Shown here piece by piece: positions 8,214 to 16,739 of a stretch of DNA of 64,000 bases. Position numbers and translations under genes: made by a program. Origin of the DNA: Pedobacter paludis. GTDB taxonomy: Bacteria; Bacteroidota; Bacteroidia; Sphingobacteriales; Sphingobacteriaceae. The stretch covers positions 1 through 64,000 of the forward strand of contig NZ_QGNY01000002.1 in assembly GCF_003173575.1 (NCBI RefSeq), written 5' to 3'. The notes under the pieces were generated by a model. It had not been told where the DNA came from, did not search any database, and worked only from the letters and a program-made list of their open reading frames with translations. Position 1 is the stretch's first letter, and every line of letters starts with the position of its first letter.

Positions 8214-11200
8214 ATGAGCAGAGTTTTACTCTTTTTAGCATTTCTCTCATTTTCCTTTGGCATTTCGAGTGTACAGGCCCAAACTAGGCAACTTACCGGA
8301 ACCGTAAAAGACAAATCAGATGGACAGCCACTGGTGGGCGTAAGTGTAACGGTTAAGGATTCAAAAACAGGATCGAGCACCGATGCAAATGGCGTTTTCA
8401 AAATCAGCGTACCTGCGAATGGCACTGTATTAACCTTCACTTATGTTGGTTATAAAACAAGAAGCATTACCGTTGGCAATCAAACAAAATTAGAGGTAAT
8501 TTTGGAAGAGGATGCAAATACCCTTCAGGAAGTTACGGTAAATGTAGGTTATGGAACGGTACGCAAAAAAGATTTAACTGGCGCTGTGTCTTCTGTTGGT
8601 GCCGATGTAATCGCTGCAGCACCTGTTTCTTCGGCCCTAGAAGCCATACAAGGCCGAGTTGCCGGTATTAATATCTCATCATCAGAAGGATCTCCCGATG
8701 CACAAATTAATGTTAGGGTTAGAGGTGGCGGTTCCATTACAGGCGATAATTCTCCGCTTTATATTGTTGATGGTTTTCCCGTAACTTCTATAGCGGATAT
8801 TGCACCTCAGGATATAGAATCTATTGATGTATTAAAAGATGCTTCATCAACCGCTATTTATGGGGCTAGAGGAGCTAACGGCGTAATATTGGTTACCACC
8901 AAAAATAGTAAGGATGGAAAAACAAACATTACTTACAATGTTTTTGCGGGTACGAGAAAATTGGCTAAAAAATTAGATGTATTATCTGCATCTGATTATG
9001 TGCACTGGCAATATGAAAGATCACTTTTAGATGCTTCGCCAACAGATTACACACAATATTTTGGAAATTATCAGGACATTGATCTGTACGATAACATCAA
9101 TGAAAATAATTGGCAAGACCTGGTTTTCGGCCGCACGGGAACAACGTTTAATCAAAATTTAAGCATTACGGGCGGTAGCGATAAAACCAAATACAGCTTA
9201 AGCCACAGTTTTGTAAATGACAAGGCCATAATGCAAATGTCGGATTTTAAAAGGCAGAACATCAGCTTTAAATTAAACCACAAATTATACGATAAACTTA
9301 CCTTGGATTTTGGATTACGCTATGCCGATACCAAAACCAACGGTGGCGGTGCCAATGAGCAAAATGAAAAATCGTCTGCTGATTCACGTTTGAAATATGC
9401 AATTCTTTATCCTCCTTTCCCGGTACCGGGATTAACATCATCAACAGATACCAACGATGAGTTTAATCTGTATAACCCTTTGGTAGCCATATCTGATAAT
9501 GATCAGTACGTTCATCGTAAGGCATATAACATTAATGGTGCTATGACCTACGAGATCATCGATAATTTAAGGTTACGATCGGAGGTTGGCTACGATGGAC
9601 TTAGAAATGATCAGGATCGTTTTTATGGCATTACAACTTACTACGTTAAAAATCTTGCCGATTATCCCAACTTACCGGCAATTATTTCAATGAATACAAA
9701 CAGAAATAGTTTCAGAAACACCAATACCTTAAACTATAACTTTAATAAAATTCTTGGAAAAAACCATAATCTTACGGTTTTACTTGGGCAGGAATATATT
9801 AAAACAGAGCAAAATACTTTAACTACAGAGGTTCATGGCTTTCCAAAATCGTTTGCTTTTGAGCAGACTAGAGTACTAACTACCCAGGGTAAAGCCACTA
9901 CCATAGACAATAATTTTTCGCCTGACGATAAATTGCTTTCATTTTTTGGCCGAGCCAATTACGATTACAAAGGCAAATATTTATTAAGCGCTACCTTTAG
10001 GGCAGATGGTTCATCTAAATTTTCTCCAGAAAACCACTGGGGTTATTTCCCATCGGTTTCTGCAGGTTGGAGAATTTCTCAGGAAAAGTTTATGGAAGGC
10101 ACAAAATCTTGGCTGACAGACTTAAAGCTTAGAGCCAGTTACGGTGCTGCAGGGAATAACAATATTCCTCCAGGACAAATCACTCAATCTTTCCAAAATT
10201 CTACCACAACCTGGATCAATGGTTTCAACAACTATTGGGCGGCATCAAAAATTATGGCCAATCCAGATTTGAAATGGGAAACCAATGTAACCAGAAATAT
10301 AGGATTAGACTTCGCTTTGCTCAATTCTAAAATTACAGGTACAGTTGATGCTTATTTGAATAAGACAAAGGATTTATTGATTTTGTTCCCAGTTGGAGGC
10401 ACAGGATACGATGCCCAATACCGAAATTTAGGTCAAACTCAGAATAAGGGTATCGAACTTTCTGTAAACTGGAATGCAATAAAGGAAAAGAATTTCGATC
10501 TTTCTGTAAATGCGAACATCAGTTTCAACAGAAACAAAGTATTATCGCTAGGTTCGGTTAAAAATATCAATGGAACATCTGGATGGGCTTCAACAGAAAT
10601 TGGTGTAGATTATCTGGTAGAAGAAGGTGCTTCAATCGGACGCATTTATGGTTATAAGAGTGCTGGCAGATACGAAGTCTCGGACTTTACAGGATACAAC
10701 TCGACAACTGGCAAATGGATCTTAAAACCTGGTATAGTTGATGCAACATCATTTGTCGGAACTGTTCGTCCTGGTACAATGAAGATCGAAGACATTTCTG
10801 GCGATGGAAAAATAGATTTATCTGATCGTTCTATTATCGGAAATACCAACCCGTTAAATACGGGTGGTTTTTCACTTAACTCAAGAATTTATGATTTTGA
10901 TCTTGGTGCATATTTTAATTGGAGCTATGGCAACGATGTTTACAATGCAAATAAGATCGAGTATACTTCTACAAGTAAATACGCTTCTAGAAATCTAAGT
11001 TCTATTATGGAAACCGGACAGCGCTGGACAAATTTAAGGGCTGACGGAACAATCAGTAACGATCCGGCTGAGTTAACAGCAATGAATACAAATACCACGT
11101 TATGGTCGCCTTATACCAAAACTTTTGTATTGAGCGATTGGGCTGTAGAAGATGGTTCATTTTTAAGACTATCTACAATTACCTTAGGTTATACATTACC

Positions 11201-11399
11201 AGAAAAGATATCGCGTAAGTTAAAAATGAAAAAATTAAGATTTTACGCTTCTGGTTACAACTTATGGTTATGGACCAATTATACCGGATTTGATCCGGAG
11301 GTTTCGACCAGAAGAAATACTCCATTAACACCAGGAGTGGATTATTCTGCTTATCCAAGAAGTAAATCTTACGTTTTTGGATTAAACGCAAATTTCTAG
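8214..11399 (+). CDS. SusC/RagA family TonB-linked outer membrane transporter
   Basis: A 1061-residue outer membrane importer for oligosaccharides, expected to pair with the SusD-like protein that follows 21 bp later. A signal peptide ends near residue 22 (VQAQ). A carboxypeptidase-regulatory-like domain (26-101) precedes the plug (about 117-230), which carries the SusC signatures SPLYIVDGFPV (180-190) and VLKDASSTAIYGARGANGVI (206-225). The remainder is a 22-strand barrel ending in the aromatic C-terminus GLNANF. Neighbouring pectin enzymes point to homogalacturonan or rhamnogalacturonan fragments as cargo. No anti-sigma or FecR gene is adjacent, so control is likely through the LacI-type regulator. 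Confidence 0.96.
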   Translation: MSRVLLFLAFLSFSFGISSVQAQTRQLTGTVKDKSDGQPLVGVSVTVKDSKTGSSTDANGVFKISVPANGTVLTFTYVGYKTRSITVGNQTKLEVILEEDANTLQEVTVNVGYGTVRKKDLTGAVSSVGADVIAAAPVSSALEAIQGRVAGINISSSEGSPDAQINVRVRGGGSITGDNSPLYIVDGFPVTSIADIAPQDIESIDVLKDASSTAIYGARGANGVILVTTKNSKDGKTNITYNVFAGTRKLAKKLDVLSASDYVHWQYERSLLDASPTDYTQYFGNYQDIDLYDNINENNWQDLVFGRTGTTFNQNLSITGGSDKTKYSLSHSFVNDKAIMQMSDFKRQNISFKLNHKLYDKLTLDFGLRYADTKTNGGGANEQNEKSSADSRLKYAILYPPFPVPGLTSSTDTNDEFNLYNPLVAISDNDQYVHRKAYNINGAMTYEIIDNLRLRSEVGYDGLRNDQDRFYGITTYYVKNLADYPNLPAIISMNTNRNSFRNTNTLNYNFNKILGKNHNLTVLLGQEYIKTEQNTLTTEVHGFPKSFAFEQTRVLTTQGKATTIDNNFSPDDKLLSFFGRANYDYKGKYLLSATFRADGSSKFSPENHWGYFPSVSAGWRISQEKFMEGTKSWLTDLKLRASYGAAGNNNIPPGQITQSFQNSTTTWINGFNNYWAASKIMANPDLKWETNVTRNIGLDFALLNSKITGTVDAYLNKTKDLLILFPVGGTGYDAQYRNLGQTQNKGIELSVNWNAIKEKNFDLSVNANISFNRNKVLSLGSVKNINGTSGWASTEIGVDYLVEEGASIGRIYGYKSAGRYEVSDFTGYNSTTGKWILKPGIVDATSFVGTVRPGTMKIEDISGDGKIDLSDRSIIGNTNPLNTGGFSLNSRIYDFDLGAYFNWSYGNDVYNANKIEYTSTSKYASRNLSSIMETGQRWTNLRADGTISNDPAELTAMNTNTTLWSPYTKTFVLSDWAVEDGSFLRLSTITLGYTLPEKISRKLKMKKLRFYASGYNLWLWTNYTGFDPEVSTRRNTPLTPGVDYSAYPRSKSYVFGLNANF

Positions 11400-11420
11400 A
11401 AGATCATTAATTTTAAGAAA

Positions 11421-13217
11421 ATGAAAAAGATTATATATACGCTATTCATCATTACAGGTATAACCCTTGTAAGCAGCTGTAAAAAAACATTGGATGCTCC
11501 AACACAATCATCCTTAGACGAATCTGTTATTTTTTCGACACCAAGTTTAGCTGAAGGCGCTATTGCAGGCGTTTTGCAGTCATTTGGCGAAACCAATTCA
11601 TACAGAGGTCGTTTTTTGGTTTATTATGGACTTAATAATGATACCGAGGTATACAATACCTTAAAATCTGTTGATGATGACAAGGCTAAACTTTCCAATT
11701 ACAATTGTAATGTAAACAATAGCCAAATGAATACAACTGATAATGCATGGGCGAAATTTTATGAGGGAATTGAAAGAGCTAACCTGGCTATTAGAGGGAT
11801 TAGAACCTACGGTAAAATAGAAAGCAATCCTGCAATGGCTCAAATTCTGGGCGAAATTTTAACCTTAAGAGCCGTTTTATACAACGATTTGATAAAAGGA
11901 TGGGGCGATGTTCCTGCACGCTTTGAGCCCATTACTTCAGCAACTTCTTATTTGCCAAGAAGCGATAGAGATGTGATTTACAAACAATTATTGGCTGATT
12001 TAAATGAAGCTGCAGGTTACCTGCCATGGCCAAATGAAAGCGCAACAACAGCTAAAGTAGAACGCGTAAACAAAGCCTTTGCAAAAGGTTTAAGAGCACG
12101 TTTGGCTTTGGCAGCAGGTGGTTATGCACAACGTTTGGATGGAACCATTAAGTTAAGTTCCGACCCTGAGCTGGCTCATGATAAAATGTATGCCATTGCC
12201 AAAAAAGAATGTTTGGAAATTATTGCCAGTGGTAAATTAAAATTACTTGGATTTGAGGAGGTTTTCAGAAAATTAAATGAAGAAACTGGAGCGGCAGGAT
12301 TAGAATCGATGTGGGAAATCCCGTTTAGCGATGGTAGAGGAAGGGTTATTTTTGATTTGGGCGTGAAACACCTTAAAACAGATCAATATACCGGTCAAAA
12401 TAAAGGTGGAACGGATGGACCAAACCCAATAATGCTATATGAGTATGATAATGAGGATGTACGCAGAGATGTAACCGTTGTACCTTACGAATGGGATGGT
12501 GGTGATGGAACAAAAGGAGCCGCACAGGTACCTTCAGCGCTTGGTCGTTTGTATTTTGGTAAATACCGTTACGAGTGGATGAAAAGAAGAGTAACTTCTA
12601 CAAATGATGATGGATTGAATTGGATGTACATGCGTTATGCGGACGTAGTTTTAATGGCGGCAGAAGCCGTTAACGATATTGATGGGCCAGCTGCAGCAGC
12701 ACCGTATTTAAAAATGATCCGTGATCGGGCTTTCCCTACTGCACCAGCAAAAGTTACGGCTTTCATGGCAACGGCTACGGCTTCAAAATCAGCATTTTTT
12801 GATGCGGTTGTAAATGAAAGAGCATTGGAATTTACTGGAGAAATGCTTAGAAAAGCAGATTTGATTCGCTGGAACTTATTAGGCGCAAAGTTAGCCGAAG
12901 CAAAAACCAAATTACAGCAATTAGAAAACAGACAGGGTAAATACGCTACACTTCCTACCAAAATTTATTATAAAACCTTAGCAAATGGTGAAACCGTTGA
13001 AATTTACGGATTAAAATTCGGAGATACCGATGCACAGGGTGTTGCGCTGGGTTATCCATCAAGTAAGTCTTGGACAATGGTTACAGCTGGCGAGGCTGTT
13101 TCTTACTGGAACGCACTCTACACCAAAGATCCAAATCTGCAGCAATATTGGCCAATCTGGCAAGTATTCCTAGATTCATCAAATGGATTATTGAATAACA
13201 AACCTTTAAATCTATAA
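11421..13217 (+). CDS. SusD/RagB family surface glycan-binding lipoprotein
   Basis: A 598-residue lipoprotein. The lipobox LVSSC puts the acylated cysteine at residue 20, followed by KK rather than the acidic residues often seen in surface-export signals. The SusD pattern is evident: the N-terminal segment after the lipobox, TPR-like helices with AEILTLRAVLYNDLIKGWGD (~147-166), and the C-terminal region with RYADVVLMAAEA and VVNERALEFTGEMLRKADLIRW (~460-482). It caps the SusC transporter and presents pectin oligosaccharides. It sits 21 bp after susC and 10 bp before the next gene. Confidence 0.95.
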   Translation: MKKIIYTLFIITGITLVSSCKKTLDAPTQSSLDESVIFSTPSLAEGAIAGVLQSFGETNSYRGRFLVYYGLNNDTEVYNTLKSVDDDKAKLSNYNCNVNNSQMNTTDNAWAKFYEGIERANLAIRGIRTYGKIESNPAMAQILGEILTLRAVLYNDLIKGWGDVPARFEPITSATSYLPRSDRDVIYKQLLADLNEAAGYLPWPNESATTAKVERVNKAFAKGLRARLALAAGGYAQRLDGTIKLSSDPELAHDKMYAIAKKECLEIIASGKLKLLGFEEVFRKLNEETGAAGLESMWEIPFSDGRGRVIFDLGVKHLKTDQYTGQNKGGTDGPNPIMLYEYDNEDVRRDVTVVPYEWDGGDGTKGAAQVPSALGRLYFGKYRYEWMKRRVTSTNDDGLNWMYMRYADVVLMAAEAVNDIDGPAAAAPYLKMIRDRAFPTAPAKVTAFMATATASKSAFFDAVVNERALEFTGEMLRKADLIRWNLLGAKLAEAKTKLQQLENRQGKYATLPTKIYYKTLANGETVEIYGLKFGDTDAQGVALGYPSSKSWTMVTAGEAVSYWNALYTKDPNLQQYWPIWQVFLDSSNGLLNNKPLNL

Positions 13218-13227
13218 AATCAAGGTT

Positions 13228-14826
13228 ATGAAAAAGAATAAAATATATGCTTACATCTTCTTTCTGATGACGATTGTTAGTTTATCGGCCTGTAAGAAGA
13301 ATGATATTGAAGAAATTACCACGCTTGATGTAGCCAGAGTATTTTCTAGTCCAGGTTTAACCGCCACGGTGGTAAATAAAACGGGGGTAAAATTATCGTG
13401 GAATGTTGTTCCCAATGCAAAAACATATACCATAGAGGTTTTCGAAACGGCAGATTTTTCTGGCACAGCCTTCAAAATTGTAAAGGATATTACTGCTGCA
13501 CAATTACCTTATACCGTAACTGGCCTAGCAGGAAATACACAATATGCCATTAGAGTTAAGGGCGTAGGAGATGGCATTCAGGATTCTAAATATGTGAGCG
13601 TTAGTGTAAAAACAGAACCTGAGCAAATTTTTCAGGATGTAAATGCAGCAAAACTGACTTCAACATCGGTTACCTTAAACTGGCCAGCAGGAGAAAACGT
13701 AACCACCATTACGCTTAATCCCGGTTCTATAAGCCGTGCCCTAACTCCGGCAGAAATTGCAGCTGGCGAAGTTACCTTTACAGGTTTAACTCCTAAAGTA
13801 ACTTACACATCAACTTTATTATTAAATGCTGCCATTAGAGGAACCAAATCTTTCACTACTCCTGCGCAATTGCCAACAGGATCAGATGTTGTGGTTTTAG
13901 CTGCAACCGATGATTTGGCTGCCATGATTCAAGCGGCTACAAAAAGCACAAGATTTGTAATTTTAGAAGGATCTAAATACAATTCTGATGTGGCCTTTAC
14001 CTTACCTGCCGGAATAGACATTAGTATAATCGGAGAAGTAGCTCCAATCAAACCAATTGTTTCCTTTACGCAGATTATCTTGCCTTTAACAGGTGGAAAA
14101 TTGCATTTTGAAAACGTAGACTTAACTGCTTACGCAAAAGGAGATGAGACAACAACCAGACGTCAGTACATCATTAACCAGAGTACGGCTACAAACTTTG
14201 ATGAGGTTTCTTTTGAAAACTGCAACATCCGTAATTTTGTAAACACGCCAATGCGTATTCAAAGTTCAAATGCCATTACGATCAATAAATTTATTGTGAA
14301 TAATTGTATCATCGATAACATTAGTGTAGCCGATGCCGGGCCAGGTGCCGGTAACTATGCCTTCATTAATTCCAATGTGGCTACAGGAAAAATAAATAAC
14401 ATCACCTTAACCAACAATACCTTTTCTAACATTGGTTATGGTTTAATTCTTCATAACGTATCCCCATCCCTTTCGGTTACTATAGAGAATAACACATTCT
14501 ACAATGTAGTTGGTGATGGTAGATATTTTATTGATTATAATGCACAAACGATTGCGAATGGTTTTTCTTTCAAAAACAATATCGTTGCGAAAACGCTTTC
14601 TCCATTGGCAACCGCAAGAGGAATTAGATCTGGAACAGCACCTACGGTTGCCAACAATTTCCAAACTTCTGATGTAGTATTTGCAGCTAATCCTATTCCT
14701 AGCATTACAGCTTATACCGGAGCAAGCACCAGCTTATTTACAGCGCCAACAACTAAGAACTTCAAAATAAAAGATGATGGATTTGCTGGAAAAAGCACCT
14801 CGGGTGATCCTAGATGGAGATTATAA
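13228..14826 (+). CDS. DUF4957/DUF5123 surface lipoprotein with FN3 domains
   Basis: A 532-residue lipoprotein with lipobox LSAC (cysteine 22). Residues ~41-130 form a fibronectin type III domain (KLSWNVVPNAKTYTIEVFE, then TVTGLAGNTQYAIRVKGV). A second, degenerate one spans ~135-215. The remainder matches the DUF4957/DUF5123 region of pectin loci: repeated short strands such as VSFENCNIRNF, FIVNNCIIDNI, ITLTNNTFSNI and VTIENNTFYNV suggest a right-handed beta helix. No lyase catalytic signature was seen. A surface glycan-binding role, or an uncharacterised pectin lyase, is possible. It follows susD by 10 bp and is followed by a strong terminator. Confidence 0.85.
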   Translation: MKKNKIYAYIFFLMTIVSLSACKKNDIEEITTLDVARVFSSPGLTATVVNKTGVKLSWNVVPNAKTYTIEVFETADFSGTAFKIVKDITAAQLPYTVTGLAGNTQYAIRVKGVGDGIQDSKYVSVSVKTEPEQIFQDVNAAKLTSTSVTLNWPAGENVTTITLNPGSISRALTPAEIAAGEVTFTGLTPKVTYTSTLLLNAAIRGTKSFTTPAQLPTGSDVVVLAATDDLAAMIQAATKSTRFVILEGSKYNSDVAFTLPAGIDISIIGEVAPIKPIVSFTQIILPLTGGKLHFENVDLTAYAKGDETTTRRQYIINQSTATNFDEVSFENCNIRNFVNTPMRIQSSNAITINKFIVNNCIIDNISVADAGPGAGNYAFINSNVATGKINNITLTNNTFSNIGYGLILHNVSPSLSVTIENNTFYNVVGDGRYFIDYNAQTIANGFSFKNNIVAKTLSPLATARGIRSGTAPTVANNFQTSDVVFAANPIPSITAYTGASTSLFTAPTTKNFKIKDDGFAGKSTSGDPRWRL

Positions 14827-14842
14827 AATAATTCGGTTTAAG

Positions 14843-14872
14843 AAATGGGGCTTTTAGAGCCCCATTTTTTTT
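14843..14872 (+). terminator. Strong terminator inside the susCD gene cluster
   Basis: A perfect 10 bp stem (AAATGGGGCT at 14843-14852, AGCCCCATTT at 14858-14867) with a 5 nt loop and eight T residues. It separates the susC-susD-DUF5123 genes from the esterase genes that follow in the same direction, and should lower or end read-through. Confidence 0.92.
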
Positions 14873-14886
14873 GATAAATTTAAACG

Positions 14887-15627
14887 ATGAATAAACAAGC
14901 CTTCAAATTTCTACCTATACTTTGTGTACTCATTTTAATGTCTTTCACATTGCTGCAGAAGAAAACCACTTTATACATTATCGGCGATTCTACAGCAGCC
15001 AACAAAAAGCCTGAAGCTTATCCCGAAACGGGTTGGGGAATGGAATTACAATCTTTTTTTAAAAACGATGTTATAGTTGATAATCGGGCATTAAATGGAA
15101 GAAGTACAAAATCCTTTCAAACCGAAAAACATTGGCAACCCATTTTGGATCAATTAATTCCTGGCGATTATGTTTTTATTGAATTTGGGCATAACGATGA
15201 AAAAATAGATAAGCCTGCAATTGGAACATCACTTCAAGAATTTAAAGCCAATCTGATTAAATTTGTAAACGAAACCCGAAGTAAAAAAGCCTTCCCGGTT
15301 CTGTTAACGCCAATCTCCAGACGGAGTTTTAAAAATGGTGTTCTGATGGATTCTCATGGAGATTATCCTAGCGTGACCAGAAAAGTTGCAGATTCGTTAA
15401 ATGTTCCGTTAATCGATATGCTGGTTAAAACTGAAAGTCTGTTAAATCGCATGGGCGATCTTCCCTCAATCAAATTATTTAATCACGTAGATTCCGGAAA
15501 TGTGAATTATCCCACAGGCAAAAAAGACGATACACATTTAAGTCCCGAAGGGGCTAAACAAGTTGCCCAATTGGTGGTCAACGGAATTAAGGAACAAAAA
15601 CTGAGTTTAGCCAAAAAATTAAAATGA
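14887..15627 (+). CDS. Rhamnogalacturonan acetylesterase (CE12, SGNH fold)
   Basis: A 246-residue esterase that should remove acetyl groups from rhamnogalacturonan or related pectin. All SGNH blocks are present: GDST with nucleophile Ser35, the oxyanion glycine in GWGMEL (49-54), NGRS (70-73), GHND (101-104), and the catalytic pair in DDTH (214-217). The spacing and the TGWGMEL and FIEFGHND wording are typical of CE12/YesT-like enzymes. An N-terminal hydrophobic stretch suggests export. Its stop overlaps the start of the pectin methylesterase by 4 bp (ATGA), indicating translational coupling. A terminator lies just upstream. Confidence 0.93.
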   Translation: MNKQAFKFLPILCVLILMSFTLLQKKTTLYIIGDSTAANKKPEAYPETGWGMELQSFFKNDVIVDNRALNGRSTKSFQTEKHWQPILDQLIPGDYVFIEFGHNDEKIDKPAIGTSLQEFKANLIKFVNETRSKKAFPVLLTPISRRSFKNGVLMDSHGDYPSVTRKVADSLNVPLIDMLVKTESLLNRMGDLPSIKLFNHVDSGNVNYPTGKKDDTHLSPEGAKQVAQLVVNGIKEQKLSLAKKLK

Positions 15628-16670
15628 TAATTAAATTTTCAATAACATCTTTCAATATAAAAGCGGTTTTTGCTGGTTTTTCATTCACAATATTATTAAT
15701 TCTATTTCAGCACAATTGTAATGCACAAGCTCCAAGCTATCCTCAAGAAATTACCGTTTCTCAAGATGGTACAGGAAATTATAAATCCATTCAGGAAGCT
15801 TTGAATTCAATTAGAGATTTAGGCGAAAAGGAAGTTAAAATTTTAATTAAAAACGGAACCTATAGAGAAAAAATCATCATCCCATCTTGGAAAACGAAAA
15901 TCAAATTAATTGGCGAAAGCAGAGAAAATACAATTATAACATTCGGCGATTTCTCTGGCAAAATAAATCCATTAGGCAAAGACGCCTTTGGCAAGGATAA
16001 ATTTTCTACTTACACTTCTTACACGCTTTTAGTTGAAGCTGATGATGTAACCATAGAAAATTTAACCATTACAAATGATGCAGGAGCTGTGGGACAAGCG
16101 GTTGCACTTCACGTTGGGGGTGATCGTTTTGTGGCGAAAAAATGTACAATTTTAGGTCATCAGGATACCTTATACGGCGCTACAGAAAATAGCAGGCAAA
16201 TTTACTTCGACTGCTATATTGAAGGAACTACCGATTTTATATTTGGTAAAGCGACCATGGTATTTAAACATTGTACCATTAAAAGCTTGAGTAATTCTTA
16301 CGTAACCGCAGCCGCAACATCTCCTCGACAAAAATTTGGCCTTGTGTTTTTTGATTGCAATTTAATTGCAGAAAATACGGTAACTAAAGTTTATTTAGGC
16401 AGACCATGGAGGCCTTTCGCCAAAACAGTTTTTATTAATTGTGAGCTTGGCAAACACATTGTTGCAGAAGGCTGGAATCCGTGGAAAGGCGATGCTATGT
16501 TTCCTGATAAAGAAAAAACGGCTTACTATGCTGAATACCAAAGCAAGGGATTGGGCGCTTCTCCGAGAACTCGTGTTTCTTGGTCGAAACAATTAAGCGA
16601 TAAGGAAGCTAAAAGTTATACCAACCAAAATATTTTAAAGGGACTGGATAACTGGAATCCGGTTAGATAA
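15624..16670 (+). CDS. Pectinesterase (CE8 pectin methylesterase)
   Basis: A 348-residue secreted enzyme that hydrolyses methyl esters of homogalacturonan. The signal region ends near residue 35 (CNAQA). The beta-helix domain begins ITVSQDGTGNYKSIQEAL. Catalytic elements are visible: GHQDTLY with Asp181 as proton donor, DFIFG with nucleophile Asp204, and GRPWRPF with Arg260. The family's AVALHV strand is also present. It overlaps the CE12 gene by 4 bp and is the last gene of this plus-strand group. A second CE8 enzyme lies at 31601-32557. Confidence 0.95.
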   Translation: MIIKFSITSFNIKAVFAGFSFTILLILFQHNCNAQAPSYPQEITVSQDGTGNYKSIQEALNSIRDLGEKEVKILIKNGTYREKIIIPSWKTKIKLIGESRENTIITFGDFSGKINPLGKDAFGKDKFSTYTSYTLLVEADDVTIENLTITNDAGAVGQAVALHVGGDRFVAKKCTILGHQDTLYGATENSRQIYFDCYIEGTTDFIFGKATMVFKHCTIKSLSNSYVTAAATSPRQKFGLVFFDCNLIAENTVTKVYLGRPWRPFAKTVFINCELGKHIVAEGWNPWKGDAMFPDKEKTAYYAEYQSKGLGASPRTRVSWSKQLSDKEAKSYTNQNILKGLDNWNPVR

Positions 16671-16688
16671 AAAGGCTTAACTCAAGTA

Positions 16689-16715
16689 CTAGTCGTAACG
16701 AGGCGCTACGACTAG
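16689..16715. terminator. Hairpin between convergent genes
   Basis: A perfect 9 bp stem (CTAGTCGTA/TACGACTAG) with a 9 nt GC-rich loop lies between the convergent CE8 and aldehyde dehydrogenase genes. No T-run follows on either strand, so it may be a dispersed hairpin or a processing/termination aid rather than a classical terminator. Confidence 0.5.
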
Positions 16716-16739
16716 GTATGGAACTTGTGAATTGAAATT

